NCBI GenBank assembly: GCA_902574355.1
Contig: CACGNN010000004.1
Location: forward strand, 54,365 to 118,364
From: an uncultured SAR86 cluster bacterium
Lineage (GTDB): Bacteria; Pseudomonadota; Gammaproteobacteria; Magnimaribacterales; Magnimaribacteraceae
DNA: 64,000 bases
Direction of reading: 5' to 3'
A program made the translations under genes and the position numbers. Under the pieces are notes generated by a model, which did not search any database, had not been told where the DNA came from, and saw nothing but the letters and a program-made list of their open reading frames with translations. Of the stretch, positions 1-8,345 are shown in pieces (the first letter of the stretch is position 1; every line of letters starts with the position of its first letter).

Positions 1-1
1 T

Positions 2-1015
2 CCAGGAACCTTTGCAGAATGTTCTGAGCTTGTTGAAATTGCAAAGGTTGTAGGGCCTCGAGATGGCTTAATGCAGCTTGTTGGTGCAGATGCAGAAGTA
101 ATGAAGTCAGTCGCTGAAACCGAAGGTAGTAGAGTCTTATTTAGCTATGGTTGTTCAGGAGAAGAAGGATCGGGAACTAAGGCTGCAATGAATCTTGATG
201 AAATGAATACAGAGGGTCGCAGTATCACCGGTACCAGTCATACACGTGGATCTGGTTATATGTTCGGTCTCCAAGCCGGGCTGCCTATTCAAGGACCAAC
301 ATGGGATGTGTTACGAGAAAAAGACTTTGAGGGTAGATTAAAAGCCATCAATGATGAGACTTTTTGTGAGGCGTTAATAGCAGAAGCTCAGGAACCGAAA
401 TCTTGTCAGATTCCTTTGCAAAAAGTCTATTTTCTTGGACTAGAAGATACACCCGATCACAACTCCGCACAAAATCTGATTGAATTATCAAAATCTGCTT
501 CTGAGCATTGGTCTGAAACTTTTTTACGTCTAACAAGAGATAGTCAAGGTCGTGGTCTTTTCAACTGGCGCATGTTTAGTACCAACCTTAAAGAGCAAGG
601 AGATCTTTTCTCTAGCGAAAATCTGATTCCTGGACTTGGCGATGTCGGCGCGCATGTCTCTCAAATTATGGATGGGGGATGGGCAAGTTTCATACTATCT
701 CATTATGTACGTGAGACAGGTGTATTTACCCTTCCTCAAGCTATCAAGCGTATGACAGCTGATCCGGCGGCGGTGATTGGCCTCAAGGATCGAGGCACTT
801 TAAAAACAGGAATGAAGGCAGACATCAATGTGTTTTGCCCTAAAGAGGTAAGTGAGTTACAACCTGTATTAGTCAATGACTTTCCAGGCGATGCACCACG
901 ATATATCCAAAAGTCACGAGGCTTCAAAGCAACGATCGTGAATGGACAAGTGAATGTTCTAGATGGGGAGCCTACAAATGCTCGTGCCGGTCAGGTACTA
1001 AGACATTCAGCTTAG
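2..1015 (+). CDS. Amidohydrolase of the N-acyl-D-amino-acid deacylase type, C-terminal part
   Basis: The reading frame is open to the left edge of the window, so the gene is cut and its N-terminal metal-binding part lies outside. The 337 visible residues resemble the C-terminal two thirds of amidohydrolase-family-3 enzymes, metal-dependent hydrolases that remove acyl groups from D-amino acids or cleave related cyclic amides. Supporting features are the LGDVGAHVS segment, where the late catalytic Asp of the family falls, the MTADPAAVIGL segment, and the closing GTLKTGMKADINVF stretch followed by IVNGQ, which is typical of the beta-sandwich tail. It converges on the nitroreductase gene with a 4-base gap. 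The exact substrate cannot be read from the sequence. Confidence 0.75.
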   Translation, partial: PGTFAECSELVEIAKVVGPRDGLMQLVGADAEVMKSVAETEGSRVLFSYGCSGEEGSGTKAAMNLDEMNTEGRSITGTSHTRGSGYMFGLQAGLPIQGPTWDVLREKDFEGRLKAINDETFCEALIAEAQEPKSCQIPLQKVYFLGLEDTPDHNSAQNLIELSKSASEHWSETFLRLTRDSQGRGLFNWRMFSTNLKEQGDLFSSENLIPGLGDVGAHVSQIMDGGWASFILSHYVRETGVFTLPQAIKRMTADPAAVIGLKDRGTLKTGMKADINVFCPKEVSELQPVLVNDFPGDAPRYIQKSRGFKATIVNGQVNVLDGEPTNARAGQVLRHSA

Positions 1016-1019
1016 AATA

Positions 1020-1679
1020 CTACTTCTTGAGAAAGTTAGCCCAAGTTTCTATTGGTCTTCTATTCGTTCTAAGTTCGTTTATAGATGCTTTAGTATCCCT
1101 ATAACCTATAGCCATTCCACAAAAAAGCATTTCATCCTCTGGTGCTTCTACGAAAGCTGTCACACTCTCTTGTTTAAGTGACCAAGCTTCTTGTGCACAA
1201 GTATCAAGTCCAGCTTCTCTTGCAAGTAACATAAAAGTCTGAAGAAACATTCCTAGATCTGACCATTGAGGAGTGCCCATCTGTCTATCTACGAAACAAA
1301 AAAATGCCGCAGGAGCTCCAAAAAACTCATAATTCTTTAGCATTTGTTTAAATCTGCCTTCTTTGTCATCACGTTCTATGCCAAGTATGGAATACATTTG
1401 TTCACCAACCTCAAAACGTGAAGTCCTATAAGGCTCAGTTAATTTTTCAGGATATATTGCATAAGCAGGAGTCTCAGGTTCAGACCATTCTGATTGAAAC
1501 TTTAGGAATGATTGCATAGTTTCATTATTAATAACGTAGACCTTCCAAGGCTGTAAATTACCACCAGAAGCAGATCTAGACGCTTTTTCTAATAATTCAG
1601 CTATTAAGGAATCTTCAACAGGATTATTCAAAAATTCTCTTACAGAAAGCCTAGAATCTACCGCTTCACTCACATCCAT
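1020..1679 (-). CDS. Nitroreductase family protein
   Basis: A 219-residue protein of the FMN-dependent nitroreductase fold, normal in length. The N-terminal SRLSVREF motif and the SASGGNLQPWKVYVI segment form the usual flavin phosphate-binding region. GLDTCAQEAW and GMAIGYRD near residues 160 and 195 match the conserved second half. Family members reduce nitroaromatics, quinones or enones with NAD(P)H. It is the last gene of a minus-strand run after the carotenoid oxygenase and the acyl-CoA ligase, with only 10 bases between it and the ligase, so a role in the same catabolic route is likely. The substrate is unknown. Confidence 0.85.
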   Translation of the reverse strand: MDVSEAVDSRLSVREFLNNPVEDSLIAELLEKASRSASGGNLQPWKVYVINNETMQSFLKFQSEWSEPETPAYAIYPEKLTEPYRTSRFEVGEQMYSILGIERDDKEGRFKQMLKNYEFFGAPAAFFCFVDRQMGTPQWSDLGMFLQTFMLLAREAGLDTCAQEAWSLKQESVTAFVEAPEDEMLFCGMAIGYRDTKASINELRTNRRPIETWANFLKK

Positions 1680-1689
1680 TTAAATTCTC

Positions 1690-3318
1690 CTATGTTAATT
1701 CTTTTTCTGCTGTTTCTTTTGCCCACTTATAATTAGCTTTACCATTTGGTGCACGCATAACTTCTTCAACGAATAAAACTTGTTTTGGAAGCTTGTAACC
1801 CGCCAAGTGTTCTCGAGTGTAAGAAATCAAATCTTGCTCTCCAATTTCTTTTCCTTCCTGAAAAGAAGCTAGAGCTACTACCCTCTGGCCAAATCTATCA
1901 TCCTGCAGACCCACGACGAGACAATCATATATGTCATCATGACGCTTTATAGCCTCTTCTACCTCTTCTGGATAAACTTTTTCACCAGCAGTATTGATAC
2001 AATTACTGCCACGTCCCAGGAGAGTGATGGTTCCATCAGCTTCAACTTTTGCATAATCTCCAGGAAAGCTATACCTAATCCCCTGGAATTCCTTGAAAGT
2101 TTCTGCAGACTTTTTCTCGTCTTTGAAGTATCCCAAAGGCACTAGTCCGCTAGTTCCAATTTTACCCATCTTGTCAGAACCTGGTTCTACTATCTCACCA
2201 TCATCAGTTATAACAATAACTCCAGGATTGAGAACAAATTTTGCAGTTTCAGCAGGATTATCTCTAGAAGCTCTAGAAGATCCCATTCCTCCCTCAGTAG
2301 AACCCATTGCATCAACTAAGACCATATCATGATGTTTCAATAGTCCTTGTTTTACTTCAGAACTCCACATTACTCCACTAGATATTATTGTATTTATTGA
2401 ATCGAGATTATAAGGATTACCTTCAGCCTCAGCTTTATCTAAAGCATCCATAATAGGTTTTGCAAAGGCATCGCCAACTATTACAACATTATTAGCATGT
2501 GTTCTTTCAACTTCTTTTAATAAGTTATCAGGATCAAATCCCAGTTGAGGTAGTGTTACCACTGTACCACCTACAAGATGTGGAATAATTGCACCTAACC
2601 ACATGCCCGTTCCGTGCATCAATGGACATGCTGGTATGCTTACGGGAAGCCTGTCTTCGTCAGCTAATTTCTTTACTTCTTCCGCAACAGAGTCAATATC
2701 TATCTTTTCTTGAACCGGGATTAATCCCCAAGCTCCAGCTGTATTTAACATGCCAGTTAAATGGCCTTCATGCTCATACATAACACCTTTTGGCATGCCA
2801 GTCGTTCCACCTGTATAGAGCATATAAATATTACTACTTGAGCGCTCTATCCTATCCATGGGATTACAAGTCGAAATGCTTGACTCATAGTCTTTTGCAA
2901 AACTTAAAACTTCATTCGTTCCGTCATCTACTTGTATATAAAGTTTAACTTTAGGTAATTTATCTTTTATAGATTTAATTTGTTCAGCGTAGCAACCTTG
3001 ATAGAAAACAGCCTCTGAATCAGAGTTGTCTAGTAGATAAACTAACTCTTCTTCTTTATATCTATAGTTCACATTTATAGGTACACCTTTAATTTTAAAA
3101 ACACTGTACTGAGCTTCTAGATATTCATTGGAATTATGCAAATAAAGTCCAACTTTTGAATCATCTCCTAACCCTGCTTCAGACAATAATGAAGCAAGTC
3201 TTGCAGCCCTATCATCATAGTCTTTCCATGTGACTTCATTATTTCCACAGATAAGAGCTATTTTATCTGGTATGACATCAGAGTTTCTCTCCCAAACGGA
3301 TGCGTAATGTGCTTCCAA
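1690..3318 (-). CDS. Acyl-CoA synthetase (AMP-binding, FadD-like)
   Basis: A 542-residue ATP-dependent acid-CoA ligase of the ANL superfamily, which activates a carboxylic acid through an acyl-adenylate. Visible motifs are the P-loop-like YTGGTTGMPKGVMYEH near residue 168, GSTEGG near 340, the hinge segment with GDYAKVEADG and GRGSNCINTAGEKVYPEEVE near 420-455, and the C-terminal catalytic Lys in PNGKANYKW. The overall pattern resembles ligases for steroid side-chain, terpenoid or aromatic acids rather than acetyl-CoA synthetase, but the substrate is inferred only loosely. It sits 13 bases downstream of the carotenoid oxygenase and 10 bases upstream of the nitroreductase, so the three probably form an operon. 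Confidence 0.85.
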   Translation of the reverse strand: MEAHYASVWERNSDVIPDKIALICGNNEVTWKDYDDRAARLASLLSEAGLGDDSKVGLYLHNSNEYLEAQYSVFKIKGVPINVNYRYKEEELVYLLDNSDSEAVFYQGCYAEQIKSIKDKLPKVKLYIQVDDGTNEVLSFAKDYESSISTCNPMDRIERSSSNIYMLYTGGTTGMPKGVMYEHEGHLTGMLNTAGAWGLIPVQEKIDIDSVAEEVKKLADEDRLPVSIPACPLMHGTGMWLGAIIPHLVGGTVVTLPQLGFDPDNLLKEVERTHANNVVIVGDAFAKPIMDALDKAEAEGNPYNLDSINTIISSGVMWSSEVKQGLLKHHDMVLVDAMGSTEGGMGSSRASRDNPAETAKFVLNPGVIVITDDGEIVEPGSDKMGKIGTSGLVPLGYFKDEKKSAETFKEFQGIRYSFPGDYAKVEADGTITLLGRGSNCINTAGEKVYPEEVEEAIKRHDDIYDCLVVGLQDDRFGQRVVALASFQEGKEIGEQDLISYTREHLAGYKLPKQVLFVEEVMRAPNGKANYKWAKETAEKELT

Positions 3319-3331
3319 AATATCCTCCTAA

Positions 3332-4681
3332 TTAGTTTTGAATCCAGCTTCCATGAGCACCATAAGGAACCCTTTGAGGAATTATAACTTCTGCGACTGG
3401 TGGTTGGTCAAACGATTGGGCATCGATGATTATAAGTTTGGATATCCTAGATTCTCTTTCATGAACCAAGGAAAGTATCCAACCCTCGTCTTCTTGAGTT
3501 GCGCCAGGTTTAGGAGCAAACACTGGCTCTCCACCTGCAACATTGTCTCCTAGATGATGATCAATTCGCTTACCTGTTTCAAGATGATATTTATATAAAT
3601 TTTCACCAAAAGTTAGATCTTTTACATCAGTTTTTATCTGCATACAGTAACCAAATTCAGAATACAGACCAATTCGGTCATCATTTATTCTTGGGAAATC
3701 ACATGCTCCATCATCTAATTGTTCTTCCGATACAGTCCCTTTTTCTAGATCTATTATCCAGCGCCATAATCTTGCAACCGTGGTTTCACCTCCATAAATA
3801 TCTTTAAAACCTCCGACCATTGCCTCTTGTTGTCTTGATACATACAAAACTATCTTATTGTCTATCTCAAATGAATTAAAACTGTGGAACACGAAACAAG
3901 GATCTATATCAAACCACCTAACATCCGAATTGTTTCCAATTCTAGGCATAACTCCTAATCGTGCTCCACATTCTGGTTTGAAGCCAAATGGAGATCCTGT
4001 AGTGGCAGCTAAATCCATATCTGAAACTATGGGCAGATCCATGAAAACAACATAGTTTCTGGTAATATTCCAATCATGCATCATTACGGGTCTAGGCAGT
4101 TCTATGGCTTCAGATTGAACTAAAGCACCCTCTTTACTGACTCTGTAATAATTTAAATAAGGCTCACTAAACATAGAATAACCAAAGAAAAGCATCTCTC
4201 CTGTTTCAGGACATACTCTTGGATGAGCTGTCATAGCCGTATCTAACTTTCCGTCGAAGTCTTCTAGACCTATGGTGTCTAGATCTTTATTAAGCTCCCA
4301 AGGTAAAGATGTTTCCTCTAAAGCAAGTAATTTACCGGCATGATTAACAATATGAGTATTTGCTGGAGAGGCGGCGAGGTCTCCAAATGATGACATCACA
4401 TTTAGATCATTTTCGTAATAAGGAGTTCTAACATATCTATTCCTGTAGGAAGCCCTGCCATTTTCAAGATAAACTCCATGAAGCATGCCATTCCCGAAGA
4501 ACCAATGATCACTATATCCAGATACAGGATTAAAACCATTTCTTACAAATAAACCTGAAAGATCTTTTGGTATTTCGCCTTTTACTTGAAGCTCAGACTC
4601 CGTTAGCTCTTTTTCAACAGGTGCCCAATTACCTTGCAGATGCCAATGTAATTTTTTTTCTGTACTTGAAATATCACCCAT
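3332..4681 (-). CDS. Carotenoid cleavage oxygenase family protein
   Basis: A 449-residue member of the RPE65/carotenoid oxygenase/lignostilbene dioxygenase family. These are seven-bladed propeller enzymes with non-heme Fe(II) that split a C=C bond of carotenoids, apocarotenoids or stilbenes. The four iron ligands are visible: His153 (TAHPR), His202 (MHDW), His266 (FHSF) and His443 (GAHGSW). The N-terminal LSGLFVRNGFNP and HWFFGNGMLHGV segments are also typical. There is no signal peptide, so it is probably cytosolic. It appears to lead the oxygenase-ligase-nitroreductase run: cleavage gives an aldehyde, which after oxidation could feed the ligase. It is not of the Brp/Blh type that makes retinal in many proteorhodopsin bacteria. 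Confidence 0.88.
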   Translation of the reverse strand: MGDISSTEKKLHWHLQGNWAPVEKELTESELQVKGEIPKDLSGLFVRNGFNPVSGYSDHWFFGNGMLHGVYLENGRASYRNRYVRTPYYENDLNVMSSFGDLAASPANTHIVNHAGKLLALEETSLPWELNKDLDTIGLEDFDGKLDTAMTAHPRVCPETGEMLFFGYSMFSEPYLNYYRVSKEGALVQSEAIELPRPVMMHDWNITRNYVVFMDLPIVSDMDLAATTGSPFGFKPECGARLGVMPRIGNNSDVRWFDIDPCFVFHSFNSFEIDNKIVLYVSRQQEAMVGGFKDIYGGETTVARLWRWIIDLEKGTVSEEQLDDGACDFPRINDDRIGLYSEFGYCMQIKTDVKDLTFGENLYKYHLETGKRIDHHLGDNVAGGEPVFAPKPGATQEDEGWILSLVHERESRISKLIIIDAQSFDQPPVAEVIIPQRVPYGAHGSWIQN

Positions 4682-4707
4682 AACCTTTCCCCAATAAGCT
4701 GAGGATA

Positions 4708-4716
4708 GTTATAGCA
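4708..4716 (-). promoter_or_regulatory. Possible extended -10 element upstream of the carotenoid oxygenase gene
   Basis: On the minus strand the sequence reads TGCTATAAC, an extended -10 pattern, ending about 26 bases before the start codon. A run of eight T lies just upstream and no good -35 is seen. The 118-base gap before the MaoC gene is the only sizeable break in this minus-strand cluster, which makes a promoter here reasonable. Confidence 0.3.
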
Positions 4717-4799
4717 AAAAAAAGTAGTTTATTGTAGGGATTTCTTTTTATATATTTCCGCAAAAATTTGGAAAGACATGAGAGTCTTGCAATATAAAA

Positions 4800-5318
4800 T
4801 TAGTAGTCAATTTTGTCTTCGACAGCTTTTCCATCTTTTGGAATAAGCGCTGATCTTATAAATGAAGCGACTTCGATTCCATCTTGATTTTTGCCAATTG
4901 TTTTAACAGTAACGATTCCTTCATCTGGTCTTGATTTAGACTCTCTTTTTTCAATAACTTCAGATTCCGCATAAAGCGTATCGCCCACATAGAGAGGATG
5001 AGTCATTTTGATATCTGTCCAGCCTAAGTTAGCTACTGTTTTTTGACTGACATCACTCACGCTCATTCCTACCATCAATGCAACTGTAAAAGGGCTAACT
5101 ACCAAAGTCTTGCCAAACTCTGTACCCTTTCCATACTCATCATCAATGTGTAAAGGATGTTGATTCATTGTTAAAAGAGTAAACCAAATATTATCTGATT
5201 GGGTAATTGTTCTGCCGGGTCTATGTTCATAAATATCCCCAACAACAAATTCTTCATAATATCTACCAAACGATTCTCTATAGCGGCCTGGTGATATTTC
5301 TTTCATTTTTTTTACCAT
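4800..5318 (-). CDS. MaoC-like hot-dog dehydratase
   Basis: A 172-residue single hot-dog-fold protein of the MaoC dehydratase group, which hydrates enoyl-CoA or mesaconyl-CoA-like thioesters. The family segment after the beta strand reads TMNQHPLHIDDEYG; in canonical R-specific hydratases this is D-x-N-P-x-H, so the first acidic residue is Asn here, as I recall for several mesaconyl/beta-methylmalyl-CoA dehydratase relatives. The later PLYVGDTLYAESEV segment is also conserved. The ATG at codon 5 is an alternative start. It lies 7 bases downstream of a CitE-like lyase; the pair resembles dehydratase-lyase modules acting on malyl- or citramalyl-type CoA esters. Confidence 0.8.
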   Translation of the reverse strand: MVKKMKEISPGRYRESFGRYYEEFVVGDIYEHRPGRTITQSDNIWFTLLTMNQHPLHIDDEYGKGTEFGKTLVVSPFTVALMVGMSVSDVSQKTVANLGWTDIKMTHPLYVGDTLYAESEVIEKRESKSRPDEGIVTVKTIGKNQDGIEVASFIRSALIPKDGKAVEDKIDY

Positions 5319-5325
5319 AATATTT

Positions 5326-6147
5326 TTAGTCTATATTCTTTGGATCAATGCCTACAAGTCTTAATCTTTTTTCCATTGATAATATTATAGGTTGATCAAT
5401 CATCCTGCCATTAAAAGCCATGACAGCTGATGAAGATTTTTTAAAGGCTTTTATGATTTCCTTAGCTTCATTTATTTCTTCCTCATCCGGTAGAAAAGAA
5501 CTCTTGATAACATCGAGTTGATTGGGGTGTATGGCTGCTTTCCCATTGAAGCCTAGCGCTTTGGCTTTTTTACTTTCTTCCTGTAACTTATCCAAGTTAT
5601 CTATATCCATAAATGGGCTATCAATGGAAAATAGATTGTTGATTGCTGATTCTATTACTATCTTTGATCTTGAATACAAAAGAGAGTCCCAATCCATAGT
5701 AGAACCAAGGCTAGCACTTAGATCAGCACCACCTAATGCCAAACCTTTAACTTTCTTATCTCTAGCTATTAGAGAAATATTATTTATTGCATTTGGGGTT
5801 TCTAATAATGCAATAATGTTTATCTCTGGCAGATTATCAATCAAAGAGCAGTCTTCAATTTTTGGAAGCATAAAGGCACTCACCGAAAGATCAGAGCTTG
5901 AAAGTAATTTTATATCCTCTTGACCAAACTTATCGTCAACTGGGTTAACTCTTATTATTAATTCGCCAACATGACTATTTTTTTTAAGGTGAGAATATAG
6001 ATCTTCCCTAGCCTGATCTTTTTCATTTTCTGATATGGAATCCTCTAGATCTATAATGATGCTATCAGCACCTTTTTGAAAGGTTTTGTCAATCCAATCA
6101 AGTTTGTTGGCAGGAATAAAGAGCGGAGAGATAGGGAATTTGTTCAA
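5326..6147 (-). CDS. CitE/HpcH-type CoA-ester lyase
   Basis: A 273-residue TIM-barrel protein of the HpcH/HpaI/CitE family, of the single-chain kind that cleaves or hydrolyses malyl-CoA or citramalyl-CoA rather than a citrate lyase complex subunit. The N-terminal RSPLFIPA-like segment reads SPLFIPANKL. ADSIIIDLEDS carries the metal-binding acidic pair, LALLETPNAI-like residues read IALLETPNAI, and GLALGGADLSASLG plus GFNGKAAIHPNQ complete the barrel motifs. The start is a TTG codon with no strong Shine-Dalgarno sequence, so it is uncertain by a few codons. It sits directly upstream of the MaoC gene on the same strand. Confidence 0.8.
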   Translation of the reverse strand: MNKFPISPLFIPANKLDWIDKTFQKGADSIIIDLEDSISENEKDQAREDLYSHLKKNSHVGELIIRVNPVDDKFGQEDIKLLSSSDLSVSAFMLPKIEDCSLIDNLPEINIIALLETPNAINNISLIARDKKVKGLALGGADLSASLGSTMDWDSLLYSRSKIVIESAINNLFSIDSPFMDIDNLDKLQEESKKAKALGFNGKAAIHPNQLDVIKSSFLPDEEEINEAKEIIKAFKKSSSAVMAFNGRMIDQPIILSMEKRLRLVGIDPKNID

Positions 6148-6164
6148 TTTCAGAGGGAGAGATT

Positions 6165-6815
6165 TTAATTTCTTTCCTTTTCGATGAGAAAATCTACAAC
6201 ATCAAACAACTCATCCGTACGAACAGACCTAGATGCAGCAACTTTATACTTTCCATTTACTACTAGTGACGGCACTCCAGTTACCTTCCAATCTTTCATT
6301 TTTTTATCTGCCTGATCAACCGCATTCCTCACCCCAAAAGAGGTAGAAACTGCTTTGTATCGATCTTTATCCACATCGAATCCTCTAAAGTAATACTCAA
6401 GCTCAGTATTACCTGTAAGCATTTTTCCTTCATTTTGAATAGTATTGAAGGCAGCTGGAACAAACTGTTGTTCAATACCTAGAGCTTTAGCGGTGTAATA
6501 AATTCTTGCATGAGTTTTCAGCATGTCATTCCAAGTGGCAGGAGATTTAACGAAAGTTACATCAAGAGGAATATCTCTTTTCCATCTTGCTATGTAGGGC
6601 TCGAGAGCATAACAATGATTACATCCAAACCAGAATACTTCTGTTACTTCTATTTTGGATGGATCCCGAACTTTTGTAGGATTATCTAATAGTTCATAAT
6701 GCACTCCTGCTCTAAACCTCTCTCCATTACCAGATTCGAAAGTTGTTTGATCATCATTAGAGCAGCTAAGTAAAGCAATTAAGAGGGAAAAAAGAAGAAG
6801 CTGGTTACGGAACAT
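6165..6815 (-). CDS. dsbA: Thiol:disulfide interchange protein DsbA, probable lipoprotein
   Basis: Periplasmic thiol oxidase that introduces disulfides into exported proteins. The redox site reads FGCNHCYAL (CNHC instead of the enteric CPHC), and the cis-Pro loop reads VTGVPSLVVNGKY, both expected for DsbA. I chose the ATG giving MFRNQLLLF (216 residues) rather than the start 18 codons upstream, because it yields a clean signal ending in the lipobox-like LLSC and leaves a 4-base gap after the cytochrome gene instead of an overlap. The lipobox suggests a membrane-anchored rather than soluble protein. Its partner DsbB is encoded about 5 kb away. The cytochrome c4-dsbA pair beside engB and polA is the arrangement known from Pseudomonas. 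Confidence 0.88.
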   Translation of the reverse strand: MFRNQLLLFSLLIALLSCSNDDQTTFESGNGERFRAGVHYELLDNPTKVRDPSKIEVTEVFWFGCNHCYALEPYIARWKRDIPLDVTFVKSPATWNDMLKTHARIYYTAKALGIEQQFVPAAFNTIQNEGKMLTGNTELEYYFRGFDVDKDRYKAVSTSFGVRNAVDQADKKMKDWKVTGVPSLVVNGKYKVAASRSVRTDELFDVVDFLIEKERN

Positions 6816-6819
6816 TTTA

Positions 6820-7416
6820 TTAGTATAAACCATGCACAAAACTAGATAAGGCATCAATCTCATCATCATCTAATTTATAAGCAATCGCAGCCATAATTTT
6901 AGAAGGATCTTGATTAATTCTTGCTCCTGATCTGTAATCTTTTAAAGCTTTAGCAACATACTCAGGCTGTTGCCCGCTGAGTAAAGGGTAAGCAGCAGGA
7001 CCATTTCCCAATCCTTTAGGTGAATGACAGGCTGAACAAGCGGGGACACCCTTTTCAAGGTTGCCTGCGTAATATAATTTTCTTCCTAGCTCTACCTTAT
7101 CCTCGTCTACTGTGCCCACAGTATTAACATTAGATTCATAAAAAGCGGCAATATCTTGAAGATCAGAGTCATCTAGGTTGTCCAATAGACCAATCATAGA
7201 AGCAATTTCTCTTTCACCTGTCTTTACTAATCTAAGCTGCTTTAAAAGATAATTTTGATTCTGCCCTGCCAAAGAAGGCCAGATACCGACAAGGCTATTG
7301 CCATCTAGTCCATGACAACCTGCACAGACTGCAACTTTATCCTTTCCAGCGTTAGGGTCTCCAGCTCCTAAGAGCAGAATTGCTGCAGTTGTGACTATTA
7401 AATTCGTTAATCTCAT
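6820..7416 (-). CDS. Diheme cytochrome c4-like protein
   Basis: A 198-residue exported cytochrome with two c-type heme sites, CAGCH at residues 31-35 and CSACH at 127-131, one in each of two similar domains. A signal peptide covers about the first 19 residues. Methionines in IASMIGLL and KIMAAIAY are candidate axial ligands. Length and domain layout fit cytochrome c4, a periplasmic carrier that passes electrons from the bc1 complex to terminal oxidases, so it could feed the caa3-type oxidase encoded at 29-33 kb. It is transcribed with dsbA and divergently from engB. Confidence 0.88.
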   Translation of the reverse strand: MRLTNLIVTTAAILLLGAGDPNAGKDKVAVCAGCHGLDGNSLVGIWPSLAGQNQNYLLKQLRLVKTGEREIASMIGLLDNLDDSDLQDIAAFYESNVNTVGTVDEDKVELGRKLYYAGNLEKGVPACSACHSPKGLGNGPAAYPLLSGQQPEYVAKALKDYRSGARINQDPSKIMAAIAYKLDDDEIDALSSFVHGLY

Positions 7417-7454
7417 TTAAGAATTTATCTTTAAATATGATGTGGCGCGCCGAC

Positions 7455-7460
7455 ATTATA
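7455..7460 (-). promoter_or_regulatory. Candidate -10 box of the cytochrome c4-dsbA unit
   Basis: On the minus strand this reads TATAAT followed directly by a GC-rich stretch (GTCGGCGCGCC), 38 bases before the cytochrome start codon. The -35 region is weak. The GC-rich discriminator stands out in AT-rich surroundings. Confidence 0.4.
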
Positions 7461-7497
7461 TACTAAGGAATCTGGCGATACTAAATTAAAAACTCCT

Positions 7498-8097
7498 ATG
7501 GATAAGACATATTTTAACAACGCAAAATTCATTGGCAGTTATCCAAGTACAGATGATCTTCCAGCAGACCAAGGGTCCGAAATTGCATTTTGTGGAAGGT
7601 CTAATTGTGGGAAGTCCAGCATACTAAATGCACTGACCAACAATAAAAAACTGGCAAAAACTAGTAAAACACCAGGAAGGACTCAATCAATAAATGTTTT
7701 CGAGATTAAATCAAACTCTGAATTTAAGATTATCGATTTACCTGGTTACGGATATGCAAAAGTCTCAAAGAAAATGAAGGCTTCTTGGGGTCAAGAAATA
7801 GAAAAATATCTGATGACCAGACAATGTCTCAATGCACTATGCATAATAATGGATATAAGACATCCACTCAAAGAAGATGATAAAAGCCTTATAGATTGGT
7901 GCGAAAGTAAAGACCTTACGATGATCTTACTACTAAATAAAGCAGATAAGTTGTCAAAGAGTCAGATTGCCCAGACTGTATTAAAAGCCACTAAAGAGTT
8001 AAATAAATTATCAACCAAACATTTTATAATTCCAGTTTCTGCAACCAAGAAGACAGGAATAAACCTTGTTCTTGAAAAGATTAATGAGATGAATTAA
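7498..8097 (+). CDS. engB: Ribosome biogenesis GTPase EngB (YihA/YsxC)
   Basis: A 199-residue small GTPase needed for assembly of the large ribosomal subunit. All nucleotide motifs are visible: G1 GRSNCGKSS near residue 34, G2 region TPGRTQS, G3 DLPGYGYA, G4 LLNKADKL and G5 PVSATKKTG. The length is normal. It is divergent from the cytochrome c4-dsbA unit and upstream of polA, a neighbourhood conserved in Gammaproteobacteria. Confidence 0.95.
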   Translation: MDKTYFNNAKFIGSYPSTDDLPADQGSEIAFCGRSNCGKSSILNALTNNKKLAKTSKTPGRTQSINVFEIKSNSEFKIIDLPGYGYAKVSKKMKASWGQEIEKYLMTRQCLNALCIIMDIRHPLKEDDKSLIDWCESKDLTMILLLNKADKLSKSQIAQTVLKATKELNKLSTKHFIIPVSATKKTGINLVLEKINEMN

Positions 8098-8345
8098 AAA
8101 AGCTCCGAACATTTGGGGTTGCTCGAAGCTTTATGGAAGTCAGGATTATTTTTCCAATATCTTTGAGACATGCAAAATTTATTAAAGTTCAAATTTTTTA
8201 ATTTTTTTTTTAACTTTTTTGTAGGTAAAATTAGAAAAAGGAAATTGATATCAGCAAAACAAGATCACAAATCGTTAAAAAGTTTAGTTCTCTACTAACG
8301 CTCGGCGCAAACAAGAGAACTAAAATAAAAACTAATGCAAGACTT
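8098..8345 (+). other. 248-base gap between engB and the FkbM gene
   Basis: The longest non-coding gap in the window. It begins with an imperfect hairpin (AAAGCTCCGA paired with TCGAAGCTTT) just after the engB stop, and contains a T-rich tract at about 8194-8220 that could end a transcript. In Escherichia coli and Pseudomonas the engB-polA gap carries the small RNAs Spot 42 and ErsA, so a small RNA is possible, but I see no convincing match to either. The last ~110 bases are open in the FkbM frame and may encode an N-terminal extension. Confidence 0.4.

Noticed and set aside
236..254. CACGTG core near the window start as a parS site
   Set aside because: Only the core and one flanking base match; the outer palindrome bases are missing, and it lies far from the origin genes.
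8098..8140. Strong rho-independent terminator after engB
   Set aside because: The hairpin has two mismatches and no T-run directly after it.
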